Source of the DNA: Streptomyces uncialis
GTDB taxonomy: Bacteria > Actinomycetota > Actinomycetes > Streptomycetales > Streptomycetaceae
Length of the DNA: 64,000 nt
Assembly (NCBI RefSeq): GCF_001905345.1
Contig: NZ_LFBV01000001.1
Location: 175,986-239,985, forward strand
Direction: 5' to 3'
Positions 52,812 through 62,348 of the stretch are shown piece by piece (position 1 is the first letter of the stretch; each line of letters starts with the position of its first letter). The translations under genes and the position numbers were made by a program. Under the pieces are notes generated by a model that worked only from the letters and a program-made list of their open reading frames with translations, was not told the DNA's origin and did no database searches.

Positions 52812-54422
52812 CTACGACGCCAGCGGGACATGGATCAGGTGCGGCTCCGGCGCGCCGATCGTCTCGCTGAGGAGGTTCTTGAGCTCATTGGGGGAGTGCG
52901 CCCGCTCCGCCGTGACGCCGTAGGCGGTGGCCAGCCCCATGATGTCGATGCCGGGCAGATCCAGCCCCGGCACCGGACCGGTGCCCAGCGTCCGGCCCCA
53001 GTTCTTGAGTATCCCGTACTCGCTGTTGTCCAGCACCAGGACGGTGAGGGGTATCCGGTAGTGGGCGGCGGTCCACAGGGCCTGGAGGGTGTACTGGACG
53101 GAGCCGTCACCGATGACGGCCACCACCGGACGCTCAGGGCAGGCCAGTTGGACGCCGACGGCACCGGCCAGACCGAAGCCCAGACCGCCCGCGCCGGTGA
53201 AGTAGAAGCTGCCGGGACGCGAACTGGCCGCCGACCGCCAGTAGGCGGGCAGCTGTTGGGCCGCCTCGTTGACGACGATCGCGTCCCCGGGCAGCACCTT
53301 CGCGAGTGTGGCGAAGACCTCGCCGTCGTGCAGGACGCCCTCCGGGGCCAGGGCGGGTCTCGGGGTGGGACTCGTGCGCGGACGACGCATGGCCCCGTTC
53401 CGCGGCCGGTGGCCCCTCCGTTCCAGCAGACGGTCGAGCGTCCCGGCGGCGGCGACCGGCGATCCGAGGCAGGAACTCCCGGTGACCGAGCGCACCGCCT
53501 CCTCGGGGTCCGAGGTGATCTGCGCCAGGCGGGTCCCCGGAGCCACCGGCGGGCCTCCCGTCCACTGGTAGTACGTGAAGACGGGGGCACCCAGCGCCAG
53601 CACCAGATCGTGTCCGGCCAGGGTGTCCGCCACCTCGTCCGCGGCGGACGGCAAGGGGCCGCGCGCGGCGGCATGCGCGCTGGGGAAGCCCGCCCGGGGC
53701 GTGAAGGCGGGGAGCCAGACCGGCGCGTCCAGCCGCTCCGCCAGTGCCACCACCGCGGTGTATCCCGCCTCGGTGTCCAGTTCAGGGCCCGCGATCAGGG
53801 CCGGTGCGCGGGCCTCCGCGAGCTGGCGGGCCAGATCGCTGAGCGCGTCCGGGGCAGGCACGCTGTCGCTCGTACGCGCCCTGTGGTGGGCTTCGTGCCG
53901 GGCCTCTTCGGACGGCGGATCGAGCTCCTGGTCCCAGTCGTCCATCGGGACCGACACGCAGACGGGCCCGGACGGCGCCTGGGCCGCGCGCAGGATCGCC
54001 TGGCCGAGGATCTCGGGAGTGTCCTCGGCCCGTGCCGGTTCGGCGGTGTGCTTGACCGCGCCCTGCGCCAGTGCGAGCGGGCCCCGGTTGACGAGCAGGG
54101 CCGGGGTGGGCAGGGCGGCCCTGACCTGCTGCCCGGCCAGCGCCACCACGGGGCTTCGGGCCCCGGAGGCGTTGACCAGGGAACCCATGGCGTTGCCGAG
54201 ACCGGTGGCCGTGTGCAGATTGACCAGGGTCGGACGGCCGGTGGCCTGGGCGTATCCGTCGGCCATGGCGGTCGCGGTCGACTCGTTGAGCGCCAGCACG
54301 TAGCTGAAGTCCTCCGGAAGGTGGGCGAGGAAGGGGAGTTCGGTGCTGCCGGGGTTGCCGAAGATGACACGCATGTCGTGGTGCCTGAGGAGTTCATGGG
54401 TGGTCTGCCGGACAGTGTTCAC
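52812..54422 (-). CDS. mdlC: Benzoylformate decarboxylase-like TPP enzyme
   Basis: 536 residues. It follows benzoylformate decarboxylase through its length: FGNPGSTELPFLAHLPEDFS (Ser26 position), ADGYAQATGRPTLVNLHTAT with the catalytic His (His70 position), and the TPP motif VIGDGSVQYTLQALWTAAHY ... VLDNSEYG. The second catalytic His (281 in the Pseudomonas enzyme, VFRYHQ) is Tyr here (VFTYYQW), so activity or substrate may differ. It is close upstream-wise to an amino-acid dehydrogenase gene, same strand, 36 bases apart. Confidence 0.85.
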   Translation of the reverse strand: MNTVRQTTHELLRHHDMRVIFGNPGSTELPFLAHLPEDFSYVLALNESTATAMADGYAQATGRPTLVNLHTATGLGNAMGSLVNASGARSPVVALAGQQVRAALPTPALLVNRGPLALAQGAVKHTAEPARAEDTPEILGQAILRAAQAPSGPVCVSVPMDDWDQELDPPSEEARHEAHHRARTSDSVPAPDALSDLARQLAEARAPALIAGPELDTEAGYTAVVALAERLDAPVWLPAFTPRAGFPSAHAAARGPLPSAADEVADTLAGHDLVLALGAPVFTYYQWTGGPPVAPGTRLAQITSDPEEAVRSVTGSSCLGSPVAAAGTLDRLLERRGHRPRNGAMRRPRTSPTPRPALAPEGVLHDGEVFATLAKVLPGDAIVVNEAAQQLPAYWRSAASSRPGSFYFTGAGGLGFGLAGAVGVQLACPERPVVAVIGDGSVQYTLQALWTAAHYRIPLTVLVLDNSEYGILKNWGRTLGTGPVPGLDLPGIDIMGLATAYGVTAERAHSPNELKNLLSETIGAPEPHLIHVPLAS

Positions 54423-54458
54423 GGGTACCTGCTTCGTTGGTCGTCGTACCGGACGGGT

Positions 54459-55625
54459 TCAGATCCGCGGCGGGGACGCCATCCGCTTCTCCGCGAGATC
54501 GTCGGCCACCGCACTGGGCGAGGCGCCCGAGTCGGCCGCGGCCGTGAGGATCGACAGGGTCGTGGCGTAGATCGGGTCCATCTGTTCACGGGCACGGGCA
54601 CGGGCACGGTCGGGGCTCCGGGACGCGGAGCATCCGCTGTACTCCCGCGCGACATGGATGACGCCGCCCGCGTTCACGACGTAGTCCGGCGCGTAGACGA
54701 TGTCCCGGTCGACCAGCCGCTCCTCGGCCCCGGCGTAGCCGAGCTGATTGTTGGCGGCGCCGCAGACAACGGGCGCCCGCAGCCTGTTCACGGCCACCCG
54801 GTCGAGCGCTCCGCCCAGTGCGCAGGGCGAGTAGATGTCCATCTCCGCGTCGAGCAGCGCCTTGGCGTCGGCGACGATCCTGGCCTCGGGGAACCTCACC
54901 TGGGTACGCGCGACCGCGTCGGCGCGGATGTCGGACGCCAGCACCGTCGCCCCCGCCTCGGTCAGCAGCCCAACGAGGTGCTGACCGACCTTGCCCAGGC
55001 CGCAGACGCCCACCCGGAGGCCGCGCAGATGCGGCTCCCCCCAGCGCACCGCCGCGCAGGCACGCATCCCCTGGAGCACCCCGTACGCGGTGGCCGCCGA
55101 AGGATCCCCCACGCCTCCGGCCGCAGGGGAGCGCCCGACGACATGATCCGTCTCCTCGCCGACGACATCCATGTCGGCCGTGTCGGTGCCCACGTCGCAG
55201 GCGGTCACGTACCGGCCTGCCAGGGACTCGACGAAACGGCCGTAGGAGTGCAGGAGCCCGGGAGTCTTGAGCAGGGCGGGGTCACCGATGATGACGGCTT
55301 TCCCGCCGCCGTAGGGCAGGCCGGCGAGGGCGTTCTTGTACGACATCCCGCGGGCGAGGTTCAGGGAGTCCAGCACGGCGTCGGCGCTGCTGCCGTACGC
55401 ACGGAACCGGGTGCCTCCGAGGGCGGGGCCCAGTGCGGTGGAGTGGACGGAGACGACGGCCTTCAGCCCCACCGTACGGTCCTGGCACAGCAGTACCTGT
55501 TCGTGGGCGGGGCCTCGTACCCCCGCCGTGCCCGGGGCGAAGATCCTTTCCGCGAGATCGAGGGTGTCGGACACAGCGGGGGAGGCGAGGGGACGGGTGG
55601 ATTCGGCGGTGCTCGGATGCGGCAC
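54459..55625 (-). CDS. Leu/Val/Phe dehydrogenase
   Basis: 388 residues from GTG 55625, with AAGGAAGG eight bases upstream; the frame is open further but without similarity. Features: [45 protein letters not shown] (catalytic Lys), [20 protein letters not shown], and NAD-binding [11 protein letters not shown]. It oxidatively deaminates branched or aromatic amino acids to 2-oxo acids, which the decarboxylase next to it could use. Valine versus phenylalanine preference cannot be read with confidence. Confidence 0.9.
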   Translation of the reverse strand: MPHPSTAESTRPLASPAVSDTLDLAERIFAPGTAGVRGPAHEQVLLCQDRTVGLKAVVSVHSTALGPALGGTRFRAYGSSADAVLDSLNLARGMSYKNALAGLPYGGGKAVIIGDPALLKTPGLLHSYGRFVESLAGRYVTACDVGTDTADMDVVGEETDHVVGRSPAAGGVGDPSAATAYGVLQGMRACAAVRWGEPHLRGLRVGVCGLGKVGQHLVGLLTEAGATVLASDIRADAVARTQVRFPEARIVADAKALLDAEMDIYSPCALGGALDRVAVNRLRAPVVCGAANNQLGYAGAEERLVDRDIVYAPDYVVNAGGVIHVAREYSGCSASRSPDRARARAREQMDPIYATTLSILTAAADSGASPSAVADDLAEKRMASPPRI

Positions 55626-55868
55626 GGGGAGCGCCTTCCTTGAGGTGGCTGCGCGGGCGGTGGACGGAGAGCCCCGGCGATCGAGGGGCCGCGCGACGGG
55701 CCTCGCTCGGAGGGGAACTCCGTCGCGTAATAGCGGTGTTGATATCGGCGCCGCATCAGGCGGCTCTGCCGTGACGGCCTCGTGACCGACGTACCTGCGG
55801 CCCGGCGCCCCCGACCGGCGCGGCAGCGCGTTCACCTCGCCGGGCTTCTCGTTCGGGTCATGTCTCTT

Positions 55869-55941
55869 GGCGTGCCCGCGGTCGTCGGAGTAATCGCGGT
55901 CCCCTCCGGCGAGCGTGTTGAACGTGTTGCGCGGGCACGCC
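55869..55941. repeat. Long-range inverted repeat in gene-free gap
   Basis: GGCGTGCCCGCG (55869-55880) and CGCGGGCACGCC (55930-55941) are perfect 12-base arms, 49 bases apart. They lie in the 717-base gap between the dehydrogenase start (55625) and the CoA transferase end (56343), which otherwise shows no gene. Confidence 0.55.
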
Positions 55942-56342
55942 CAGTGCCGACCGGACCTTCGGACGGCGGCGGGACGGGTCAGGAGCCGCTGCGGCGCACC
56001 TGATGGAGTGCATGCCGAAGGGGGACGGCCTTGGGGAGGCCGATCCGGGCCGGGCGGACGGACGAGTCACCCGGCGGCTGCCCCCGAGGCGTACTGGGGG
56101 AAGGCTTCCCGCACTCGGACTTCGCCCACCTGGAGGGGTACCGAAGGCCGTCCTCACGGATGCCGAAGTCCGTCATGGAGACATCAGGCGGTCGCGCCGA
56201 ATTCATCCAGTTCGCCGGAACGCCGTGGGCAACGGCTTCCGCCGTCAGTACGCGTCGTCCGCTACAGCGTCCGGCCATCCCGCCTGGGGGCTGGTCAGGG
56301 ACCACGGGGATATGTCGGCTCAGCCGGACACGTTGCCCTTGT

Positions 56343-57758
56343 TCAGGCCCAGTTCGGCCGATCGCTTCCCCAGCGGCTGGATGCGCGGTCCCAGTTCGCG
56401 GGTGCGCCGTCGTAGTGGACCGGGGGCAGGGCGTGACGCAGCAGACCGTACGGCGATTCGGTCTCGGTGAGCCAGGCGGCCGGGTCGTCACGGGCGAAGT
56501 GGCCCTGTACGGGAGTGGGCTGGACGCCGTGCAGCAGCCAGGAGGCCGTGCCTGCCAGGGAGAGGCGGAGATGCCGCCCGTCACCGGTGGCCTGGCGGTC
56601 GGTCAGTGCGCGCAGGACCGCGGCGGCCAGCAGATACCCGGTTCCGTGGTCCAGCGCCTGCGCGGGCAGTACGCCGGGGCGGCCGTCGTCCGTGGCCTCG
56701 ATCGCGGCGATACCGGTACCGGCCTGGACCAGGCTGTCGAAACCGCGGCGCCCGGCCCAGGGGCCGGACCACCCCCAGGCGCACAGTTGCGCGACGATCA
56801 GGCCGGGATGCCGGGCCAGGAGTGCGTCGGGGGCCAGTCCGTGCCGGTCCAGGGCGCCGGGCCGGTAGCCGGTCACCACGACGTCCGCCTCGCTCAGAAG
56901 GCCCTCGAAGACGCGCCGGTCACCGGGGGCCGCGAGATCCAGCAGCGTGGAGCGTTTGCCCATGCCGGTGTCGGCGTGGGCGTCCGCGTCCTCGGGGAGT
57001 CGCGGGGCGTCCACGCGCAGCACGTCGGCGCCCAGCAGCGCCAGGGTGCGGGTCGCTACGGGACCGGCGATGACGCGGGTCAGGTCCAGGACCCGCACCC
57101 CCTGGGCGGGCACGGATGCGGGCGTCAGCAGCCGGGGGCTGCTCCGACCCGCACGCCGCGTCTCGACCAGAGCGGGCCGGTCGGATGTCGGCGCGGGTGC
57201 GGGTGCAGGTGTGGGCCCGGTGCCGGTTGCGGGTGTGGGTGCGGGAGTCACCGCCACGGCCAGGCCGTCCGCCGCGTAGACGGTTTCCTGGACCTCCAGG
57301 GCCGGACGCGATGCCAGTTCCTTCGCGAGCACACCCACCAGCGTCTGGTCAGGTCCCGTGTCCGCGATACCCAGCGCGTCGAGCAGCCGGGCCCGGTGGT
57401 GCGGATAGTTGGCGTGGGTGCGCACCCATCCGTCGGACGTCTGCCAGAACCCGGACAGCGGGGCGAAGGAGGTCGGAGCCCGGCCGTCGATCCTCAGATG
57501 GCGTTCGCTCACGAACGCGGTGGCCACCGCCGCCTCGTCCACCCGCACCGCGGGCACCGGCACGCCGTTGCGCAGGGCCAGCAGTTCCGCCGCCGCCAGC
57601 GACGAAACCCCCACACAGGCGCGCGCCAGTTCCCGGACCGGCAGACGCGACGGCAGGACAGCGCCCGCCCCCTCGAAGCGCACCCTCTCGACGAGCCGGC
57701 CCCGGCCTCCGAGCACCGCCCAGGCATACGCGGTGGCCGCGTCCTCGGTGTACGTCAT
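56343..57758 (-). CDS. Class III CoA transferase (CaiB/BaiF family)
   Basis: 471 residues. The C-terminal half has VRVLDLTRVIAGPVATRTLA, LLGADVLRVDAPR and DVVVTGYRPGALDRHGL, all typical. The N-terminal half is a degenerate domain of the same family, joined by a 35-residue Pro/Thr linker, so it is a two-lobe form. It moves CoA between carboxylic acids; the substrate is not known. The catalytic Asp of formyl-CoA transferase is not evident with certainty. Confidence 0.87.
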   Translation of the reverse strand: MTYTEDAATAYAWAVLGGRGRLVERVRFEGAGAVLPSRLPVRELARACVGVSSLAAAELLALRNGVPVPAVRVDEAAVATAFVSERHLRIDGRAPTSFAPLSGFWQTSDGWVRTHANYPHHRARLLDALGIADTGPDQTLVGVLAKELASRPALEVQETVYAADGLAVAVTPAPTPATGTGPTPAPAPAPTSDRPALVETRRAGRSSPRLLTPASVPAQGVRVLDLTRVIAGPVATRTLALLGADVLRVDAPRLPEDADAHADTGMGKRSTLLDLAAPGDRRVFEGLLSEADVVVTGYRPGALDRHGLAPDALLARHPGLIVAQLCAWGWSGPWAGRRGFDSLVQAGTGIAAIEATDDGRPGVLPAQALDHGTGYLLAAAVLRALTDRQATGDGRHLRLSLAGTASWLLHGVQPTPVQGHFARDDPAAWLTETESPYGLLRHALPPVHYDGAPANWDRASSRWGSDRPNWA

Positions 57759-57864
57759 CCGTCCATTGTGCTGCGCGTCCCAGGTCCCTGTGCGGCGGGA
57801 CCCAGGGTGACGCTGGAACCCGCCTGCCGGTGTCGATGTCAGTGGCGGTTCCTACGATGCGGCC

Positions 57865-58370
57865 ATGAGCATGGTCGGAAAGTATGTCCGCCTCACCCCC
57901 GCCGAGCTGAACCGGGCCGTTCTGCATCCCGACTGGGCCCGGTAGTTCGTCGAGGAGCGCATGGCCGCGGAGCCGGGTGACGGCACACCGGCCCCTGGGA
58001 GCCGCCTCCACAGCACCGGGAAGATGTGGCACACGCTGGAGCGTCTGCTCAGACTCCGGGGTGTCGAGGTGAATGTGGTGCACGGCGAGGAGGAGTTCCC
58101 GGCGCGGAGGACTGGGGGTACGGAGCGCCCCGGATGATCCGACCGGAGCGGGTGCGGGACGCCGCCGGGGCGATGGCGGCGATCGCCCCGGAGGGACTCG
58201 TCGAGCGGGTCACCCCGGCGGAGTTGGCGGACGCGGGGACCTACCCCTACGCGGGCGGCTCCGACCCCGGGCCGCGGCTGGACGACGTGGCGGTCGCGTA
58301 CCAGGATCTCGCCGCCTTCTTCCGGACGGCGGCCCGTCTCCGCCAAGGCATGCTGGTCTGGATCGGCTGA
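57865..58370 (+). pseudogene. DUF1877 (YfbM-like) pseudogene
   Basis: Starting MSMVGKYVRLTPAELNRAVL, as in the family, it meets a TAG stop at 57943. The rest (FVEERMAAEPGDG, LHSTGKMWHTLERLLRLRGV, VVHGEEEF) goes on in the same frame. Near 58105 the frame shifts, then DWGYGAPRMIRPERVRDAAG and AFFRTAARLRQGMLVWIG complete the protein to 58370. One stop and one frame change make it a decayed gene. Confidence 0.85.
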
Positions 58371-58502
58371 GCCGTTTGCTGCGGGGCCGACCCGGGGCGG
58401 GCGACTCGGCGGTCCGGTACGGGGTGCTCATCCCTGCCCGTCCGCTGCGGAGCGCCCGGTTCGGTACGCGACGCTCCGCTCATGGGACTCCGTCGGCCCG
58501 CC

Positions 58503-58555
58503 GCCCGGGGGGGCTCACCCACCGCAGAGGCCGCGTTGGGTGAGCCCCCCCGGGC
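58503..58555. terminator. Long bidirectional hairpin
   Basis: Perfect 19-bp arms (58503-58521 and 58537-58555) with a 15-base loop. It lies between the DUF1877 pseudogene and the converging EF-hand gene. No T run, as is usual in Streptomyces. Confidence 0.8.
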
Positions 58556-58627
58556 CGGGAAGGCCCTGACCGCGGCCGACCGCCCGTCCGTACCCCTACC
58601 GCGCGGTCGTCGGCGCTCACACGTGGC

Positions 58628-59155
58628 TCAGCCTGTGACGAGACGGTCCCCGGCGATGCCCGCCCTGTCGGGCCGGTAGTAGTCCCGGATGCCGTCCGCC
58701 CATACGGCGACCGGGACCCGGTCGCCCTCCACCGGGGCGAAGGCGTCGAACAGGGCCTCGATGTTGGCCGGTTCGAACCCGATGGCGACCATCAGCGCGA
58801 GGAAGTCGGGCCGCTCGACCAGTCCGTCGCCGTCCGGATCGCCCAGCTCCGCCAGCGCGTCCGCGAACACGTCCACGGCCCCGTCGAACCGCTGCGGCTC
58901 CAGGACGACCGCCGTGAACTCCTGAGGGCTGATCCGCCCGTCGCCGTCCGCGTCAAGTTCCGCCGTCAAGGTGGCGCCGTACCCGCGGAAGGCGTCGAGC
59001 AGCGCCTGTCCGGCCTCCTCCTTGGCGGCCGGCAGGGCGTCGACCGTCCGGCGGGCCATCAGATCGAAGTCGGCCGGCTCAAGGTAGCCGTTGCCGTCGG
59101 CGTCGAAGAGCGTGAACACGAGCTGCGCTCGGGCGACGGCCTCGGTGGTGGGCAT
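58628..59155 (-). CDS. EF-hand calcium-binding protein
   Basis: 175 residues from ATG 59155. Canonical loops DADGNGYLEPAD (from about residue 18), DADGDGRISPQE (about 69) and DPDGDGLVERPD (about 106); the fourth (FAPVEGDRVPVA) is degenerate. This is the calerythrin/CabC type of actinomycete calcium-binding proteins, probably a cytosolic buffer or sensor. Monocistronic; terminator in common with the pseudogene on the other strand. Confidence 0.93.
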   Translation of the reverse strand: MPTTEAVARAQLVFTLFDADGNGYLEPADFDLMARRTVDALPAAKEEAGQALLDAFRGYGATLTAELDADGDGRISPQEFTAVVLEPQRFDGAVDVFADALAELGDPDGDGLVERPDFLALMVAIGFEPANIEALFDAFAPVEGDRVPVAVWADGIRDYYRPDRAGIAGDRLVTG

Positions 59156-59405
59156 GACGGAACACCTCTGCTTCCAGGTGGGTAGGTGGACCGGGGACGT
59201 GTCCCACCGGTCGCCTCCACTATCCGGCGGCCCTCCGGCCCGATCAGCCGAAAATCGTGAGGTTGTACACGAACGAAGGCAAACCCCGGCTTCCACGCAT
59301 GGTGCGCCCGAGGACGGGAAACGACCCGGCCTGCCGGACCCGACCCCGGTCCGCCGTCGCGGAATTCGATCGTCCACGCCCCTGACCTCGGTCTACGCTG
59401 CCGCG

Positions 59406-59705
59406 ATGGAACGAACGGACCCGGGTATGGACATGGACGAGGAGCACTGCCGGATCTGCGGCTACGGGGAGGACGGGCTGACCTGGGAGTCCGGCTGGCC
59501 GACCGCCGGGATCTGCTCCTGCTGCGGTACGGAATCCGGCATCGGCGACATGGGCGAGCCGGGCACCTGGGAAGGGCTCCAGGGCATCCGGAACTACCGC
59601 GGCTACTGGGTCGGCAACGGTGCCCGCTGGCATTCCCCGAGCCTGCGTCCCAAGGACTGGGACCTCCTCACCCAACTTGGCGGCATCCCGCCCGAATGGC
59701 GCTGA
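59406..59705 (+). CDS. Small zinc-ribbon protein
   Basis: 99 residues from ATG 59406; ATG 59430 is an alternative. CRICGYGEDGLTWESGWPTA, GICSCCGTESGIGDMG: two CxxC pairs that probably bind zinc. Then WEGLQGIRNYRGYWVGNGAR, an aromatic-rich segment shared by small bacterial proteins of unknown role. There is no clear ribosome site, so a leaderless mRNA is possible. Confidence 0.7.
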   Translation: MERTDPGMDMDEEHCRICGYGEDGLTWESGWPTAGICSCCGTESGIGDMGEPGTWEGLQGIRNYRGYWVGNGARWHSPSLRPKDWDLLTQLGGIPPEWR

Positions 59706-59990
59706 CGGTTCGTCGGTCGGCAGGTCTCCGCGCGGGCTTCGGCCGGCCCCCTCGTCCGTGCGGCGGAACAGCGCGAGATCCCTTGGGGCTACAGCCCTGG
59801 GGGCTCTCCGCGCTCCGGAACGCCGGACCGTCTCGACGTCCCCGCGGTGGGAGCGCCAGGTCGAAACGGCTTTCGGACGAGGCTCCGAGGCGCCCTTGTC
59901 GCTTCTGAACCGCAGGTGGTTAGCTCCCGACCGCTGACATCCGTGTATTCGTCAGTCATATGCTCATCGCCATTCGAGAGGGGCTTTGTG

Positions 59991-60455
59991 ATGTTCCGGA
60001 GCACGTGGGTCAAGACAGCGGCAGCGGGCGCCATGGCAGTGGGAGCGCTCAGCCTGGGGATGAGTCCGGCGGTGGCCGCGCCGTACTGGCAGCCGTTCGT
60101 CTCCAACGGCCCCAACCAGACCTGCGGCCAGACGACCACCCACTACGCGTCGAACAATGTCGCGATGCAGACCTGCATCTTCCGCAACCCGGCCAACAAC
60201 ACCTACCAGGCCGTCGCCGTGGTGGTGAACAACGCTCCGGCCACGGTCACGGTGGACCTCGCCGCGCATGTGATCCACACCCACGGGACGAACGCGTCCT
60301 GCCACAAGACGAGGTTCCTCTCCGGGCAGCGTCTCGCCTGTTACGGCCCCACCCGGCCGCTGGCGGCGGGCGAGGCCAACGAGGCGTGGAGCGAGATCAC
60401 CCTCAACAACACCTACAAGGACACGACGAGGGCCGTCGTCTACGGCCGGGGCTGA
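59991..60455 (+). CDS. Small secreted protein
   Basis: 154 residues with a Sec signal peptide (MFRSTWVKTAAAGAMAVGAL, cleavage after AVA at about residue 29). The mature part has four Cys (CGQTTTHY, QTCIFRNP, SCHKTRF, LACYGPT), likely as two disulphides, in a beta-rich fold. No family is recognised. Ribosome site GAGAGGGG. A strong hairpin follows at 60525. Confidence 0.8.
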   Translation: MFRSTWVKTAAAGAMAVGALSLGMSPAVAAPYWQPFVSNGPNQTCGQTTTHYASNNVAMQTCIFRNPANNTYQAVAVVVNNAPATVTVDLAAHVIHTHGTNASCHKTRFLSGQRLACYGPTRPLAAGEANEAWSEITLNNTYKDTTRAVVYGRG

Positions 60456-60524
60456 CCGGCGGGCAGGCGGACCGCTCCCGCTGAAGGGCGCGGCGGACCT
60501 GGGTCCCGTTGAGAAGGACGAAGT

Positions 60525-60560
60525 CGCGGTGGTCCCGCTCGCGCAGGCGGGACCACCGCG
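60525..60560 (+). terminator. Terminator of the secreted-protein gene
   Basis: Perfect 14-bp arms (60525-60538 and 60547-60560) with an eight-base loop. No T run. The rest of the 298-base gap to 60753 shows nothing. Confidence 0.75.
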
Positions 60561-60753
60561 ATCTGCTGTGCGTGCACCGCGCGGGGCGCCCTTCCCCGGA
60601 AGGCGGTTGCCGTCCTCGGGACCGTCGTCGCGCGGCTTCACCGAACCCGGTCGGGCCGCCCGTCCCGTCGCCGTCGTTCATCCGGGGACGTGGGACGTGG
60701 GACGGGCCCGGGGGGCGTGGCACGGTGGTGCGACGGCGCCCAGGGGACGGGCC

Positions 60754-61038
60754 TCAGGCCTTCTCGGGCAGGTGGGCGGCCAGCGCCCGCAGACCCTCCA
60801 GCACCTCGTCGGCGGTGGGCGCGGAGTCGGGGTCGGTGAGGTGCTGCATCATCAGGCCGCTGACGAGGGCGAGCTGTACCGAGCCGAGGGTGCGGATCGT
60901 CGCTTCGGAGAGCTCGCTCTCGACGCCGCCGGTGACCTCGCGCGCCATGCCGCTGCGTCCCTGCCGCAGCCCGGCGGCAACCTGCGCACGCAGTTCCGGC
61001 GCGGCGCTCGACACCCAGCGCGCGATGGCCCGCCACAC
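60754..61038 (-). pseudogene. TetR regulator, C-terminal remnant
   Basis: About 94 codons with a TetR ligand-domain C-terminus (ELRAQVAAGLRQGRSGMARE, TLGSVQLALVSGLMMQHLTD, PTADEVLEGLRALAAHLPEK). The HTH domain is missing. At the 5' side the sequence changes directly to an esterase remnant on the other strand. Confidence 0.75.
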
Positions 61039-61390
61039 CCCCGTCCACGCCTATGACTTCGCCGAGGCCGAGTCCCCGTACTTCAAGAGCGTGCCGCGAC
61101 CGGCGAGCTTCTCGCTCGGCACCGGTCATATGGTCGACCTGGCCTACCTGTTCGACAACGACCTGTTCGAGCCGCTCGACGCCACGCAAACCAAGCTGTC
61201 GGACACGGTGATCGGCCACTGGAGCCGGTTCGCGGCCACCGGGCAGATGGCGGGGCACGGCCTGCCCGGATGGAAGCGGTTCACGACCCGCGATCCCTAT
61301 GTGCAGCGGCTCGCGTCCGACCGCGCCGGGCGCACCGACTTCGCGGCCGACCACCACCACGCCTTCTGGACGGCACTCGCCACCTCATGA
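61025..61390 (+). pseudogene. Type B carboxylesterase, C-terminal remnant
   Basis: The frame MARHTPVHAYDFAEAESPYF, GHMVDLAYLFDNDLFEPLDA, DTVIGHWSRFAATGQMAGHG, ending at 61390, is the last quarter of a carboxylesterase/para-nitrobenzyl esterase, including the His region (TGHMVDL; usual form AxHGxEL). The nucleophile Ser domain is gone. A deletion fused it head-to-head with the TetR remnant. Confidence 0.78.
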
Positions 61391-61448
61391 TCCTTTCCTC
61401 GGCCCGCCCCTGGTCGAGCAGGGGCCGGACGGCGCTCTCCTCGGTCGA

Positions 61449-62348
61449 TCAGCCGTTCAGAGCCTCGGTGATCTGGCGGGTGGTCTGCGCGGCGACGCGG
61501 GGGTTGACGGCGGCGTAGCAGGTGTAGGCGTTCAGGCCGGTGGCCAGGGCCCAGCCACGGCCCCGGGTCCAGGTCGCGTCGTCGACGCCGAGCGCGGTAC
61601 GGAAGGCGGCGCGGCTTCTGGCGGACATCAGGGTGAAGGCGATGATCAGGTCGCACGCCGGATCGCCGATGCCCAGCCCGCCGAAGTCGATGACCGCGCT
61701 GAGGCGGCCGTCGCGGGTCAGCAGGTTGCCGGTGTGGAAGTCGCCGTGGAACCACACCGGCGGGCGGTCCCATCCGGGGGCGCTCAGCGCCGCGTCCCAC
61801 AGCTCGGTCATGGCCGCGGCGTCGAACGTACCGCCGACCTCCGCGATCGCCGCCCGCGTATCACGGTCCCGGTCGGCCAGCGGCTCACCCATCAGGTCCC
61901 CGCGAGCGTTCCCGACCTGGAGGTCCGCGGGCGGGAACGACTGAAGGGCGACGAGGAACTCCGCCAGTTGGACGGCGGCCCCGGGCGAGTCGCCCAACGC
62001 CCCGACGGTCGCCACCTCGCCGTCCAGCCAGCGGGACACCGCCCACGGCCAGGGATAGCCGAAGCCGGGCTCACCCACCCCCACCGGCACCGGGACGGCC
62101 AACGGCAGATTCGGAGCGAGCCTGGGCAGCCACTCCGTCTCCTTCGCGGCCTGTCCGATGGCTCCCGTGTGACGGGGCAGCCGGACGGACAGGTCGTCGC
62201 CCAGCCGGTGGATCACATGGTCCGAACCGGCCGGGTCGAGCAGCTTGAGAGGCAGCTCGGCCCACTGCGGGAACTGCGTGTCGATCAGGCGCCTGGCCAG
62301 TGCGGTATCGATCGCGGGGCGGGGCTCCGCGGTACTCCCGGTGGTCAT
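61449..62348 (-). CDS. Aminoglycoside phosphotransferase-family kinase
   Basis: 299 residues from ATG 62348 behind GCAGGAG. Kinase features: WFHGDFHTGNLLTRDGRLSA (Brenner motif, catalytic Asp) and VIDFGGLGIGDPACDL (metal-binding Asp). N-terminal ATP region LDPAGSDHVIHRLGDDLSVR, LPR. The subgroup is common in actinobacteria and is not proof of drug resistance; substrate unknown. Confidence 0.9.
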   Translation of the reverse strand: MTTGSTAEPRPAIDTALARRLIDTQFPQWAELPLKLLDPAGSDHVIHRLGDDLSVRLPRHTGAIGQAAKETEWLPRLAPNLPLAVPVPVGVGEPGFGYPWPWAVSRWLDGEVATVGALGDSPGAAVQLAEFLVALQSFPPADLQVGNARGDLMGEPLADRDRDTRAAIAEVGGTFDAAAMTELWDAALSAPGWDRPPVWFHGDFHTGNLLTRDGRLSAVIDFGGLGIGDPACDLIIAFTLMSARSRAAFRTALGVDDATWTRGRGWALATGLNAYTCYAAVNPRVAAQTTRQITEALNG

